Source: an uncultured Granulosicoccaceae bacterium
Lineage (GTDB): Bacteria; Pseudomonadota; Gammaproteobacteria; CALCKW01
NCBI GenBank assembly: GCA_937965695.1
Contig: CALCKW010000020.1
Location: 1 to 37,289 of the forward strand
DNA: 37,289 bases
Direction of reading: 5' to 3'
Shown: one piece after another, positions 1-9,310 of the stretch
How the letters are laid out: each line of letters starts with the position of its first letter
How positions within the stretch are numbered: the first letter of the stretch is position 1
Notes under the pieces: model-generated
What the model saw: only the letters and a program-made list of their open reading frames with translations
The model's database searches: none
Told to the model about the DNA's origin: nothing
Program-made: the position numbers and the translations under genes

Positions 1-525
1 TGCGACAGCGCCAAATGTGTTTTCATCGTTGAGCGTACTTGCGACACGCGCCGTATCACCGGCCACATCCTCTGCGCCCGCAACCTCTTGTGCGCTGATT
101 TGAGTAAACGTCAACAGGTACGAAATACTGACGGCAATGCCATAAGTGATTAGCGAGGAGTTGCTTGCTTTATTCCAAATAATGACCTGTTGTATGCAAA
201 AGGCGAGCAGCATGACTTGCGACATGGTCAGTAGCTTAAACATAGCTGTTTCAGTGTCTACCGCAGTCACTGTACTGATCATGGAATACGTCAGCCAGAT
301 TACAAGAATGAGTATTTCGGGCGAAAACCACAGTGCTCTTTTTGCCGCTACTGCATTAAAGATCACCACACCTACAAAAGCGAAAGATACGCCTAAGTTT
401 ATAAGGTTACCGCCGGGGAGCGTAGCCAACAAAATAGCGGACAACACGACAGCGCCAAGTAAAAAACCAGACAGAGGAGATGGCGAATAATTGTATTTGC
501 TGTTGGCCAAAGGGTGTCGCTCCAA
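1..525 (-). CDS. O-antigen ligase/polymerase-type membrane protein, N-terminal part
   Basis: I translated this reading frame by hand; it stays open to the left edge of the window, so the C-terminus is missing. About 175 residues are visible. They are strongly hydrophobic with four or five likely membrane segments (for example near SGFLLGAVVLSAILLA and ILILVIWLTYSMIS). The last visible residues, STLNDENTFGAVA, resemble the small, Asn-rich motif of the O-antigen ligase/Wzy family, which polymerises or attaches polysaccharide in the inner membrane. No good ATG is seen; TTG at 525 or TTG at 510 are possible starts, each preceded by a purine-rich AAGGA or GGAG. The gene follows wecB by about 15 bases on the same strand, so the two probably share a transcript. 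The family call rests on hydrophobic pattern and one motif. Confidence 0.6.
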   Translation of the reverse strand, partial: MERHPLANSKYNYSPSPLSGFLLGAVVLSAILLATLPGGNLINLGVSFAFVGVVIFNAVAAKRALWFSPEILILVIWLTYSMISTVTAVDTETAMFKLLTMSQVMLLAFCIQQVIIWNKASNSSLITYGIAVSISYLLTFTQISAQEVAGAEDVAGDTARVASTLNDENTFGAVA

Positions 526-539
526 AGGATCCTTGAAAT

Positions 540-1664
540 TTAAGCGGTCAGGTTATCGGCGATACGAATACATGCCTTGCCATCCCCATAAGGATTGTGG
601 GCAAAGCTCATGGTCTCGTATTGCTTGTCATCATCTAAAAGAGTGCTCGCCTCTTTGACAATGGCATCTACATCGGTGCCAACGAGTTTCACTGTTCCGG
701 CAGCTAACGCTTCTGGCCGCTCGGTGGTATCTCGCATAACAAGTACAGGCTTGCCCAATGAGGGTGCTTCCTCTTGCACACCGCCTGAATCGGTGATGAT
801 AAGGTGACTGCGGTTCATGAGGTAGACGAACGGCAAATAGTCTTGTGGTTCGATAAGGTGCACATGCTTGGCATCTGCCAAAATTCGATTCACGGGCTCA
901 CGCACATTGGGGTTCAAATGCACGGGGTAGACGACGTCCACGTCACCGCGATTCGCCAACGTTTTAAGCGCCTGGCAAATGCGCTCAAATCCACCACCGT
1001 GACTTTCACGGCGATGCCCCGTCACCAAAACCATGCGACGCTCACTGCTCAGGAATTCAAACTTCGATTCCATTTCAGATTTCAGCGCTGCATCAGTCTC
1101 TAGCTGTTCTACCACCAACTGCAGTGCGTCTATGACCGTATTGCCTGTCACCAAGACTTGTTCTTGCGGAACATTTTCAGCCAGCAGATTGCGCTGCGAT
1201 TCTTCGGTAGGTGCGTAATGTCGATCGGCGATTCCGCCAGTTAAACGCCGATTGCCCTCTTCAGGCCAAGGTGAATACATATTGCCTGTACGAAGCCCCG
1301 CTTCGACGTGTCCCACCGCTATGCGCGCATAATAGGCGGCCAAACTGGTGGCTAACGTCGTGGTTGTGTCTCCATGCACCAGAACGCGATCCGGCTGGAA
1401 GTCTGCGAAAACATCTCTCAAACCGAGAATCACCGCACTGGTGATGTCACTGAGATCTTGCCCGGGCTTCATGATGGCGAGATCGTAGTCTGCTTTTAGT
1501 TTAAACAGCTGCATCACTTGATCCAGCATCTCTCTGTGTTGCCCAGTGACACAAACGCGAGCATCAATGCCCTCGCGGGTTTGCAGCTCACGCACCAGTG
1601 GAGCCATTTTTATGGCTTCAGGGCGGGTGCCAAAAACGAGCAGTACTTTCAATGCAGTCGACAA
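540..1664 (-). CDS. wecB: UDP-N-acetylglucosamine 2-epimerase (non-hydrolysing)
   Basis: This cytoplasmic enzyme interconverts UDP-GlcNAc and UDP-ManNAc, supplying ManNAc-type sugars for surface polysaccharide. The 374 residues match the usual family length. Visible family motifs are [13 protein letters not shown] at residues 11-23, [24 protein letters not shown] and the C-terminal [16 protein letters not shown] block that binds the UDP moiety. The start is a TTG at 1664; an AGGA lies about ten bases upstream and there is no in-frame ATG nearby. The neighbour on the same strand is an O-antigen-ligase-like membrane protein that starts within some 15-30 bases, so this looks like the first gene of a polysaccharide locus running off the left edge. 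The family assignment is secure; the final sugar product is unknown. Confidence 0.93.
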   Translation of the reverse strand: MSTALKVLLVFGTRPEAIKMAPLVRELQTREGIDARVCVTGQHREMLDQVMQLFKLKADYDLAIMKPGQDLSDITSAVILGLRDVFADFQPDRVLVHGDTTTTLATSLAAYYARIAVGHVEAGLRTGNMYSPWPEEGNRRLTGGIADRHYAPTEESQRNLLAENVPQEQVLVTGNTVIDALQLVVEQLETDAALKSEMESKFEFLSSERRMVLVTGHRRESHGGGFERICQALKTLANRGDVDVVYPVHLNPNVREPVNRILADAKHVHLIEPQDYLPFVYLMNRSHLIITDSGGVQEEAPSLGKPVLVMRDTTERPEALAAGTVKLVGTDVDAIVKEASTLLDDDKQYETMSFAHNPYGDGKACIRIADNLTA

Positions 1665-2161
1665 AATTTTCAGTCCTAAAACAGAGATTCACACAGGAGT
1701 ATGGGCGAGATTAAAAATCTCGCACAGACACTTTCACCTGAAGTAACAAGAGGTTACCAAAGGAAGTACTGATTAAATCAGCCTCACATCCTCGGCGCAT
1801 TCAATGGCCTGTCACTTCGTTATAACGCTTGCAAATAGGGGTCGGCCGTGCAGGTCGACTTACCCTTACGATCCGTGTCTCGCGAGAGATTATTTATCGC
1901 GCTAGCTGCACTGACTTTATTTAATCAGCACTTCCCTAAGGCTTTGTATAGGAACGGTTTGCAATATGCGCACCAAAGCGCCGATATGGCATAGGGTAGA
2001 AAGGCGACCGTGTGCAGGCGGAGGGCAGATGTTAGACGGGCAAACAGAATTAACGCTGGAGTGCTTTACCCGACCGAGCAAATGCTTGCTAGGTAGCGTG
2101 AGAGACGACGTCAGCCACTCGAACAGGCACTAAGGTCTGAAGTAGGGTACCGAAGGCTTCA
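1665..2161. other. 497-base non-coding gap upstream of wecB
   Basis: No convincing gene was found on either strand. Small perfect inverted repeats are present: GCGAGATT-AAA-AATCTCGC at 1705-1723, GTAAC-N5-GTTAC at 1743-1757, the palindrome TCTCGCGAGA at 1878-1887, and AGCAA-N4-TTGCT at 2077-2090. The first lies in the presumed wecB leader and could form an RNA hairpin about 40 bases before the start. No clear sigma-70 promoter for wecB could be picked by eye. Confidence 0.5.
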
Positions 2162-2677
2162 TCAGTGTCGCGACCGAACAGTTTGCGCGTCTACATGCGC
2201 CAGATCAGTCATTGTGTCGCCCGACAATTCGAACGCTTTGCCAAAGCCTTCTACGTAGGTGCCCGCCTTAGGTTCCAGAAAGAAAAGCACAAAATCAGGC
2301 AGCTGACGCAACAAATCAACCGTAGTGCCGTGCACTGACGTCAGGGCATCGAGGGTGTCGCTGTAGTTTGCGTCCGTGCTAACTATTACCCTAGCCTCGC
2401 ACTGGTAGCTCACTCGTTGCCTCGCAAAGGGATTGCGTATTTCAGATTCATCAGCAATAAGTAAGACACCAGCACGTTTATCTAGGAGCAGGTTCTTGCA
2501 ATGGCCAGAGAGCTGACTCAAGAAGACATAGAGGCCCTCTTGCTTGACCAAACAAGGCGCGTAGCTGGCGATGGGGCTTCCATCGTTCGCTAGCGTCGAT
2601 AGGTGCGCAAATTGACGAGAATTCCGCAGCTTGAGGAAGCGCTGTTGAGCTGCTTGGATTTCATCTTTGTTCTTCAT
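2162..2677 (-). CDS. HugZ-like pyridoxamine 5'-phosphate oxidase-fold protein
   Basis: A 171-residue protein of the split-barrel flavin/heme-binding superfamily that includes pyridoxamine phosphate oxidase and the heme-utilisation protein HugZ. Supporting features are the N-terminal helix followed by FAHLSTLANDGSPIASYAP (the first barrel strands), a basic central segment NPFARQRVSYQCEARV, and the C-terminal YVEGFGKAFEL, which resembles the conserved 'GFG-A' motif of the HugZ group. HugZ proteins degrade heme to release iron; whether this one does cannot be told from sequence. It lacks a second C-terminal domain, so it is the short form. It begins 35 bases after the leuS stop on the same strand and may be co-transcribed. 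No heme-uptake genes are nearby. Confidence 0.72.
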   Translation of the reverse strand: MKNKDEIQAAQQRFLKLRNSRQFAHLSTLANDGSPIASYAPCLVKQEGLYVFLSQLSGHCKNLLLDKRAGVLLIADESEIRNPFARQRVSYQCEARVIVSTDANYSDTLDALTSVHGTTVDLLRQLPDFVLFFLEPKAGTYVEGFGKAFELSGDTMTDLAHVDAQTVRSRH

Positions 2678-2712
2678 AAAAATTCAACAGCTCTAGGCTC
2701 ACCGCACAGAAG

Positions 2713-5298
2713 TCACTTAGCAACAATATTAACCAATCGCCCTTTCACGACGATGACCTTACGCACGGTTGCCTCGCCGATGTGCTTTTGCACGCCGTCA
2801 TCAGCCAGCGCAAGTGCTTCAATCGCGTCGTTTTCAGCGTCTGCCGGCACTTGCAATTGAGCACGTACTTTCCCGTTGACTTGTACAACCATGTTGACGG
2901 AATCGGCCTGCATGGCAGCCTCATCGGCTGCAGGCCATGGCAAGTCTATCGCTGCATTCTCGTGCCCTAACAAATGCCATAAATCGTGGCTGATGTGCGG
3001 GGTGATAGGTGCCAACAAAGTGACAGCCGCCTCTAATGCTTCTTGCACAACTGCCCGGCCCTGGGCATTGCTCACTTCAAATCGCGAAGTTTCGTTGTAC
3101 AGCTCCATCACCGCGGCAATGGCAGTGTTAAAGGTGTACCGACGCCCAATGTCGTCAGATACCTTTTTGATCGTGCTGTGGGTTTTATTGCGCAGGGCTT
3201 TTTGGTTGTCATCAAGCGCTTCCAGCGTTAATGGCTCGACCACCCCACCCTCTACGTGGCCTTGCACTGTTCGCCACAAACGTTTGAGGAACCGATTCAT
3301 GCCTTCCACACCCGCGTCTTTCCATTCCAAAGACTGGTCGGGCGGTGCTGCAAACATGGAAAATAAACGAACAGTATCCGCGCCATAGCGATCGATCATC
3401 TTCTGCGGGTCGACACCGTTGCTCTTAGACTTAGACATCTTCTCAACTTTGCCGACTTCCACGGGCTGTCCATCAGACAGCAGTGTTGCGCCGTCAATCG
3501 CACCGCGTGAATCTCGGCTCAGACTAACTTCATCTGGACTGAAGTACTGCTTACGACCTGCTTCATCTAAGCGATAAAAAGTCTCGGCGATCACCATACC
3601 TTGTGGCAAATAGTTCAGTGCGGGTTCATCGGTGTTCACCAGCCCCATGTCGCGCATTAGTTTGTGGAAATACCGAAAATAAAGAAGATGCATGACGGCG
3701 TGTTCTACACCACCAATATACTGATCCACAGGCAACCAATGATTGGCGCGTTCATCCAGCATTTGATCGGCGCCGGGGCAACAATAACGGGCGTAGTACC
3801 AACTCGATTCAAAAAACGTATCAAAGGTGTCAGTTTCACGACGCGCTGGCGTGCCGTCGGAAAAAGTCGTGTTGATGAAATTTGGGTCACTCTTCAGTGG
3901 CGAATTAACGCCGTCAAATTTTACGTCTTCTGGCAACACAACTGGCAACTGGTCTTCAGGCACTGGGTGCGCGTCACCATTTTCGTCGTAAATGACAGGG
4001 ATAGGACAGCCCCAGTAGCGCTGCCGTGATACCAACCAATCGCGCAGTCGGTAGTTGACCTTCCGTTCGCCCTCGGCGTGCTCTTCAAGATACGCAGCGA
4101 CTTTGTCGGCAGCTTTTTTGAAATCTAACCCATCAAATTGGCCAGAATTAACAGTAACAATGTTGTCTTTTGGTGTGAATGCTTGCTCATCGATAGAGAC
4201 CGACTCACCGGCACTATCCACGACTTGCACTATTTCGATACCATAAGCTTTAGCAAAGTCATAGTCGCGTTGGTCGTGCCCTGGCACACCCATCACTGCA
4301 CCGCCGCCGTAAGTCATCAGTACGTAATTACCTACCCACACCGGTACTTTTTCACCGGTGACAGGGTGAACGACGTCAACACCCAAAGCCATGCCGCGCT
4401 TTTCTTGTTTCTCGATGACCGCTTCTGATGTGCCTGCACTTTTGCATTCTTCTATAAAAGCAGCTACATCTGGATTGCTTGCAGCGACCGCCGTGGCAAC
4501 CGGATGCTCAGCGGCAACAGCCATAAAAGTTACACCCATCACCGTGTCAGGCCGTGTGGTGTAGACGCGTATTGCCGTGTCTTGCTCTGGCAGTTGCCAG
4601 TCGAACTCCACCCCTTCAGAGCGACCAATCCAATTGCGCTGCATGCTTTTAACAGCTTCTGGCCAACCGTCTAGCTCGTCAATACCGTCGAGTAATTCTT
4701 GCGCGTAGTCAGTTATCTTCAAATACCACTGAGCAATTTCTCGACGCTCAACAGGGTTACCACAACGCCAGCAACAGCCGTCTTCGACTTGCTCATTCGC
4801 GAGCACCGTCTGATCAGTTTCACACCAGTTGACCGCTGCTTGTTTTCGGTATGCCTGACCTTTTTCTAACAGCTTGGTGAAAAACCATTGCTCCCAGCGA
4901 TAGTATTCCGGCTTGCAAGTCATCAACTCGCGCGACCAGTCGTAGCCTAAGCCAAGTTGCTTCAGTTGCCCTTTCATGTCGGCGATGTTGCTGTAAGTCC
5001 ACTCGGCCGCCGCGCGGTTATTCTTTATTGCTGCGTTTTCCGCCGGCATACCGAAGGCATCCCAACCCATCGGCTGTAAGACGTTGTAGCCCTGCATACG
5101 TCGATATCGACTGATCACATCACCGATGGTGTAGTTGCGCACGTGACCCATGTGTAGTTTTCCGCTCGGGTACGGCAGCATGCTCAGACAATAATATTTG
5201 GGCTTGTCTTTGTCTTCGGTGACTTCAAAGGTCCGTTGCTCATTCCAATAGGATTGCGCTTCGGTTTCGACCTGCTTTGGGTTGTACTCGGCTTGCAT
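2713..5298 (-). CDS. leuS: Leucyl-tRNA synthetase
   Basis: Class I aminoacyl-tRNA synthetase charging tRNA-Leu with leucine in the cytoplasm. The 861 residues equal the usual bacterial length (about 860). The HIGH-type signature is seen as HMGH at residues 49-52 in [19 protein letters not shown], and KMSKS at residues 620-624. Between them lie the zinc-ribbon-like [12 protein letters not shown] segment and the editing (CP1) domain with [12 protein letters not shown] and [10 protein letters not shown]. The anticodon-binding domain and the small C-terminal domain ([12 protein letters not shown]) are complete. The gene sits between ubiH and the HugZ-like gene, not beside lptE/holA where it is found in enteric bacteria. 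The identification is essentially certain. Confidence 0.98.
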   Translation of the reverse strand: MQAEYNPKQVETEAQSYWNEQRTFEVTEDKDKPKYYCLSMLPYPSGKLHMGHVRNYTIGDVISRYRRMQGYNVLQPMGWDAFGMPAENAAIKNNRAAAEWTYSNIADMKGQLKQLGLGYDWSRELMTCKPEYYRWEQWFFTKLLEKGQAYRKQAAVNWCETDQTVLANEQVEDGCCWRCGNPVERREIAQWYLKITDYAQELLDGIDELDGWPEAVKSMQRNWIGRSEGVEFDWQLPEQDTAIRVYTTRPDTVMGVTFMAVAAEHPVATAVAASNPDVAAFIEECKSAGTSEAVIEKQEKRGMALGVDVVHPVTGEKVPVWVGNYVLMTYGGGAVMGVPGHDQRDYDFAKAYGIEIVQVVDSAGESVSIDEQAFTPKDNIVTVNSGQFDGLDFKKAADKVAAYLEEHAEGERKVNYRLRDWLVSRQRYWGCPIPVIYDENGDAHPVPEDQLPVVLPEDVKFDGVNSPLKSDPNFINTTFSDGTPARRETDTFDTFFESSWYYARYCCPGADQMLDERANHWLPVDQYIGGVEHAVMHLLYFRYFHKLMRDMGLVNTDEPALNYLPQGMVIAETFYRLDEAGRKQYFSPDEVSLSRDSRGAIDGATLLSDGQPVEVGKVEKMSKSKSNGVDPQKMIDRYGADTVRLFSMFAAPPDQSLEWKDAGVEGMNRFLKRLWRTVQGHVEGGVVEPLTLEALDDNQKALRNKTHSTIKKVSDDIGRRYTFNTAIAAVMELYNETSRFEVSNAQGRAVVQEALEAAVTLLAPITPHISHDLWHLLGHENAAIDLPWPAADEAAMQADSVNMVVQVNGKVRAQLQVPADAENDAIEALALADDGVQKHIGEATVRKVIVVKGRLVNIVAK

Positions 5299-5359
5299 TT
5301 TAATTCGCTTTGAAAGTTAATTATTTATGTGAATGTCGAAAATCTTTCGCTCGCAATGG

Positions 5360-6580
5360 CTACAGTGGCGGTGCTGCCACTTTCGGTATACGGTGCGCCA
5401 ACCCCATGCTGCGACGTGCAAAGCCTTGTCGCAACAATGGCAGCCGATCAGTGGCTATGAGCCCTGCACTGCGTATATGTCCCAGCAATCCAGAATGGCC
5501 TCTGAAGCCTCTCGCCAGACCATCGGTTAATCCCGTGGTCTGGCGTTGATCAGCACTGCGGCGACTCAGAAACTGTTTGCGCATAAATGCTGAACCGGCG
5601 TCTTGCCCCACGGCTAAGCCCTGAAGTTGCTCGGCCAATGTCATGGCGTCACGCAGTGCCAGGTTAAAACCTTGCCCCGCCACAGGGTGCAATGAACGAG
5701 CAGCGTTGCCCAACAATACCACGCGGCCTTGCCAGCTCTCACCCACTGAAACTCGGCGCAACGGAAACACCTGCCGTCGACTGGCGCTGACGATCCGCCC
5801 TGGTCGTCGACCTATATCTGCTTGTACGCGCTGAATAAAGGCATCATCGCTCAGAGACATGACTTGGTCGACGTGCTCATTAGGCAAAGTGTAAACCAAC
5901 GACAGGCGATCACCACCTAAGGGCAGCAGCGCCAAAGGCCCATTCGCTGTAAAACGCTCCCAAGCCATTTGCTGGGGCGCCTCTTTATGGGTCAATGTCG
6001 CGACAATAGCGTGCTGCTCATAATCGACTTCGGTGGTGTCGATCCCAGCAAGTTCGCGTGTCGAAGAGTCGCCGCCATCGGCCACAACCAACAGCTTTGC
6101 TTTTATTTTTTGCCCCCCTGCCAAGGAGAGCCGCAGTTCATCGTTGTGCTGGCTAACGGCATGTAGTTGCGTCTGCGATAGCACGGTCAGGTTGCTTGCC
6201 TTGGGTAAAGCCTGTTCCAAGCAACGCAGCAGTTCGGCATTTCTGACCACATAACCCAGTGCATCAATGTTGTGGTCCTCAGCGCGCATTCGCATCGAAC
6301 CTAAATGTCCCTGCTGCGAGACATGAATGCGTTTTATCGGAGCGGCATTCGCTGCAAGTTCTGCCCAAAGCCCGATGGTTTGCAGCAATTGCTGCGACCC
6401 CCACGACAGGGCCGTGCTGCGTTCACCTGCGGCGGAGGCCGTTTGGCCCAGTGTGCCCCGCTCAACGACAACGACTTGTAACCCGATGCCAGCCAACGAC
6501 CAAGCAAGAGCGCCACCGACCATGCCACTGCCGACAATCACTATGTCAGCAGCGATGGTGCTGGCACTCGTCTCGATCAC
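5360..6580 (-). CDS. ubiH: 2-octaprenyl-6-methoxyphenol hydroxylase-type flavoprotein (UbiH)
   Basis: FAD-dependent monooxygenase of the UbiH/UbiI/UbiF family, which hydroxylates the ring of ubiquinone precursors at the inner membrane. Visible are the N-terminal Rossmann dinucleotide motif (IVGSGMVGGALAWSLAG, residues 15-31), the central VADGGDSSTRE ('DG' motif) and the C-terminal FAD-ribityl motif GNAARSLHPVAGQGFNLALRD. The last form, GNAA-LHP-AGQGFNL, is closer to UbiH than to UbiI or UbiF, which usually read GDAAH. The 406 residues are typical. The start overlaps the 3' end of pepP by four bases, giving the pepP-ubiH coupling seen in many Gammaproteobacteria. The ubiI gene that often follows is absent and leuS follows instead. 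Confidence 0.88.
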   Translation of the reverse strand: MIETSASTIAADIVIVGSGMVGGALAWSLAGIGLQVVVVERGTLGQTASAAGERSTALSWGSQQLLQTIGLWAELAANAAPIKRIHVSQQGHLGSMRMRAEDHNIDALGYVVRNAELLRCLEQALPKASNLTVLSQTQLHAVSQHNDELRLSLAGGQKIKAKLLVVADGGDSSTRELAGIDTTEVDYEQHAIVATLTHKEAPQQMAWERFTANGPLALLPLGGDRLSLVYTLPNEHVDQVMSLSDDAFIQRVQADIGRRPGRIVSASRRQVFPLRRVSVGESWQGRVVLLGNAARSLHPVAGQGFNLALRDAMTLAEQLQGLAVGQDAGSAFMRKQFLSRRSADQRQTTGLTDGLARGFRGHSGLLGHIRSAGLIATDRLPLLRQGFARRSMGLAHRIPKVAAPPL

Positions 6581-7899
6581 AGTGGCTCCATCGCCATGGT
6601 GGCTTCGATGTCTTCAACACTCAACGGAGCGCCCGCCGATATCACCTCGTGCCCGTCCTTGGTTACAACGACATCATCTTCGATGCGGATACCAATATTG
6701 TGATATTGCTTGGGCACGTCCGGCGCAGCGGGTATATACAACCCTGGCTCTATCGTCAGAACCATGCCGGGCTCTAAGGTGCGCCACTGTTTTTCGTCTT
6801 TGTACTCGCCAACGTCGTGAACGTCTAAGCCCAGCCAGTGACTGGTACGGTGCATATAAAAACGTTGGTGTTCGCCTTGACGGATCAAGCTGTTTGCACG
6901 CCCCTTTAATAGCCCAAGCTTGACCATACCTTTGGTCAACACTTCAACGGCGGCGTCGTGCGGATCACAAAATTGATTGCCCGGCTGCACGGCTTCCATC
7001 GCTGCGCGATAAGCCGCCAACACAACGTCGTATACTTCGCGCTGAGCCTTACTGAAAACGCCATTGACGGGGTACGTCCGAGTGATGTCTCCGGCGTACA
7101 GGTCCAACTCTGCGCCTGAATCAACCAAGACCAGATCACCGTCGATCAGTTCAGATTCATTTTCAACATAGTGTAAGATGCAGCCGTTTTCACCGCCACC
7201 AACTATGGGCTCAAAAGCATGCACCGCCTTATTTTTGCGGTAGTGGTAGATCAACTCCGCTTCCAGTGCGTGTTCCATCATGCCAACAGTGCAGGCACGC
7301 ATCGCTCTGATATGACCCTGCGCACTGATTTGGGCGGCGCGCTTCATCTGGGCAATCTCACTGCGCGATTTGATTAAACGCATTTCGTGGATTAGGGGTT
7401 CTAGGGCCACAAACTCGGTCGGAGTACTTTGCCAATTACGCGTCTTCACGTGCACCTGATTGACCCAGCTCATCAACTCGCCGTCAAAGTCCACACTCTG
7501 GCCGAAGGTGTAACGGACAACATTGCGGCCTTCTAAAAGGCCCGGCAATATCTCGTCGATGTCTTCGATGGGAAATGCGTCGTCACATTCTAAAACCTGC
7601 GGCGCCAGCATAACGCCCACCCGACGGCCATCCCATTGTTCACGCTTGGGGTCGCGATCGCGGCAAAAGAGAATGTATTCTCCCTGCTTTCGGCCGGGAA
7701 CAAATACAGCAACTGCCTCTGGTTCAGTAAACCCGGTGAAGTAAAAAAAGTCACTGGTTTGGCGATAGGGAAACTGCGAGTCACGATTGCGTTGCTGCTC
7801 GGGAGCCGCCGGTAGAATGGCGATACCGTTGGTGCCTACTGATTTCAGTAAATAGCGACGGCGGCGTGCTCTTTCATTGAGCAATGTTTGCGTAGACAT
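6577..7899 (-). CDS. pepP: Xaa-Pro aminopeptidase P (aminopeptidase P II)
   Basis: Mn-dependent exopeptidase that removes an N-terminal residue followed by proline; cytoplasmic, pita-bread fold. The 440 residues match E. coli PepP (441). The N-terminal creatinase-like domain carries FPYRQTSDFFYFTGF. The catalytic domain shows the metal ligands in order: the two Asp in VLVDSGAELDLYAGDITRTYPV-type context, His in HRTSHWLGLDVHDVG, Glu in LTIEPGLYIP, and Glu in GIRIEDDVVVT. It lies ten bases downstream of the UPF0149 gene and overlaps ubiH by four bases, so the three genes form one minus-strand operon. Confidence 0.96.
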   Translation of the reverse strand: MSTQTLLNERARRRRYLLKSVGTNGIAILPAAPEQQRNRDSQFPYRQTSDFFYFTGFTEPEAVAVFVPGRKQGEYILFCRDRDPKREQWDGRRVGVMLAPQVLECDDAFPIEDIDEILPGLLEGRNVVRYTFGQSVDFDGELMSWVNQVHVKTRNWQSTPTEFVALEPLIHEMRLIKSRSEIAQMKRAAQISAQGHIRAMRACTVGMMEHALEAELIYHYRKNKAVHAFEPIVGGGENGCILHYVENESELIDGDLVLVDSGAELDLYAGDITRTYPVNGVFSKAQREVYDVVLAAYRAAMEAVQPGNQFCDPHDAAVEVLTKGMVKLGLLKGRANSLIRQGEHQRFYMHRTSHWLGLDVHDVGEYKDEKQWRTLEPGMVLTIEPGLYIPAAPDVPKQYHNIGIRIEDDVVVTKDGHEVISAGAPLSVEDIEATMAMEPL

Positions 7900-7908
7900 C
7901 AGCGATCC

Positions 7909-8493
7909 TCAGTGAAGTGTTTGTTGGGTGGCGGCAACCAGCGGCACCAGCTCATCGCGTATCAGCAAAACGCCTACGGTTAAAAATTCTTCAAGTTCCG
8001 AGTAGGCCAACTCAACTTCGTCTTCATCTTCGCCGCCGTCATCGTCGTGACCAACGCTCGCGATGGCAGCAAAATCCCCCAGCAATTCTTGCGCTTCTTG
8101 GCTTAAAGTTCTCGCCGGATCGAAGGCGCTCAGACTAACCGCATAGGCAAAGCCACGGCACCACTCACCCAGAGCAGACGCTCGCTGTGACATCGCTGCA
8201 TCGATATCCGGCAACATCGGTGAAAATGACACACCTTCATCGGCAAGCATCGCCAGGGTTGTGTCAAAAAGAGCCTGCATCTCTCCCGCATATCGAAGCG
8301 CGAGATTGTCGTCCTCTTCCAGAGGTTCGAAGACTTCCTCGTACCAGCGCTCAAATTTAAGTTCAGCGGTGCCGCACGCCAATCCAACCAGCACTCCGTG
8401 CGCCTCAGCTAAAGCGGTATTTGCGCCCAGTTCTTCAGCGGCATCGGCCAAGTCGTCGTAGCTTGGCAAGTGTTCAAAATTGATATCATTCAT
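7909..8493 (-). CDS. UPF0149 (YgfB) family protein
   Basis: A 194-residue acidic helical protein of the YgfB/YecA family, recognised by its position before pepP and by the segments LAEAHGVLVGLACG near the N-terminus and EWCRGFAYAVSLS in the middle, which are family hallmarks. An acidic patch, DDDGGEDEDEVELAYSELEEF, lies near the C-terminus. It has no zinc-binding SEC-C tail. The molecular role of the family is not established in general; in Pseudomonas, YgfB has been linked to regulation of a cell-wall amidase. It is the first gene of the ygfB-pepP-ubiH operon and is divergent from the zapB-like/zapA pair. Confidence 0.87.
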   Translation of the reverse strand: MNDINFEHLPSYDDLADAAEELGANTALAEAHGVLVGLACGTAELKFERWYEEVFEPLEEDDNLALRYAGEMQALFDTTLAMLADEGVSFSPMLPDIDAAMSQRASALGEWCRGFAYAVSLSAFDPARTLSQEAQELLGDFAAIASVGHDDDGGEDEDEVELAYSELEEFLTVGVLLIRDELVPLVAATQQTLH

Positions 8494-8636
8494 GCGCGCT
8501 ATTGTAGCGCCAAATTGCCTGTGGCAGGCTGCACAAAAGTGATTCTAAGGGTGTCTAAGGCGCAAATTTGGACTCAGGCAAAAAAAATTAACGAACTATG
8601 TCATGTCGTGCGCGTACTGATAGGCAGTTCTTGCGG

Positions 8637-8642
8637 TAGAAT
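8637..8642 (+). promoter_or_regulatory. Possible -10 box for the zapB-like/zapA operon
   Basis: TAGAAT lies 78 bases before the ATG of the ZapB-like gene in the divergent ygfB/zap gap. The matching -35 region is poor, so this is a weak prediction. Confidence 0.3.
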
Positions 8643-8719
8643 CCACTGAAAATAGGCGCGCGCAGCAGTTTATGCGATTGTATTTTCGCCACCCAAAATA
8701 TGACGGGATTTTTTTCACC

Positions 8720-8944
8720 ATGAAAGACGACGCCAACTTACTTCAACAGACAACGCGATTGTCTCTCCAAGTCGACGAGCTCGTCGCCGAGATCAAGCAG
8801 TTGCGGGTAGAAAACGCATCACTCGTTAACCAACGTGAGGGCTTGGTCGAAGAGCGCGCTAAACTGATCGAAAAGAATGAACTAGCTCGCGTTCGCGTCG
8901 ACGCGATGATCTCTCGCCTCAAAGCCCTGGAGTCTCACACGTGA
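8720..8944 (+). CDS. Small ZapB-like coiled-coil protein (TIGR02449 type)
   Basis: A 74-residue, almost wholly helical protein with heptad-like spacing of Leu/Val (TTRLSLQVDELVAEIKQLRV, then ENASLVNQREGLVEERAKLI), ending in ARVRVDAMISRLKALE. Small proteins of this kind sit directly upstream of zapA in many Gammaproteobacteria and are thought to work with ZapA at the FtsZ ring, as ZapB does in E. coli. The ATG at 8720 is chosen because the residues encoded before it (from 8672) look non-coding and the coiled coil begins right after it. The stop overlaps the zapA GTG by four bases (GTGA), indicating translational coupling. The cell-division role is inferred from family and context. Confidence 0.8.
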   Translation: MKDDANLLQQTTRLSLQVDELVAEIKQLRVENASLVNQREGLVEERAKLIEKNELARVRVDAMISRLKALESHT

Positions 8945-9285
8945 GCGATAAAGAAAACACAGCCGTCAATGTATCAGTGCTTGACCGCAACTATCAGCTA
9001 GCCTGCCCTGCGGAAGAAGTCGACAATCTCAAAGCAGCAGCAGCCCATTTGGATGGGCAAATGCGTGACCTGCGCAAGCGCAATAAGAGCAGCAACGGAG
9101 AAAAACTGGCGGTGGTCGCAGCGCTTAACATCACCAGTGAATTGCTACAAACCCGCCACAGCAAGCCGTCTCTGGCCAGTATCAGCGAGCAATTGACGTC
9201 GATGGAAGACAAAATCAGAGAAGCGCTGGAGCCTGCAGAATCAACAACTGAACCTTCATCTGCAGCAATTTCTGTCGATAACTGA
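8941..9285 (+). CDS. zapA: Cell division protein ZapA
   Basis: ZapA binds and bundles FtsZ at the division ring. The 114-residue protein shows the N-terminal globular part (VNVSVLDRNYQLACPAEEVDNLKAAAAHLDGQMR), which closely follows E. coli ZapA, and a C-terminal helix that should form the tetramerising coiled coil. The start is GTG at 8941, overlapping the stop of the upstream coiled-coil gene. 6S RNA follows immediately, the classic zapA-ssrS arrangement. A low-complexity Ser/Thr/Ala tail ends the protein. Confidence 0.92.
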   Translation: MSDKENTAVNVSVLDRNYQLACPAEEVDNLKAAAAHLDGQMRDLRKRNKSSNGEKLAVVAALNITSELLQTRHSKPSLASISEQLTSMEDKIREALEPAESTTEPSSAAISVDN

Positions 9286-9295
9286 AATTGACCGC

Positions 9296-9301
9296 TACAA
9301 T
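9296..9301 (+). promoter_or_regulatory. -10 box of the 6S RNA promoter
   Basis: TACAAT lies nine bases before the first base of the predicted 6S closing stem, so transcription would start at about 9308-9311. The -35 region around 9272-9278 (CTGTCGA) is a weak match. The promoter begins only about ten bases after the zapA stop. Confidence 0.6.
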
Positions 9302-9310
9302 CAGGGTCAC

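Noticed and set aside
146..490. 114-codon frame on the plus strand
   Set aside because: It is antisense to the hydrophobic O-antigen-ligase-like frame, which has membrane segments and a family motif.
2091..2100. AGGTAGCGTG, similar to the ops/JUMPstart element bound by RfaH
   Set aside because: Only part of the element matches and it points to the plus strand, whereas the polysaccharide genes are on the minus strand.
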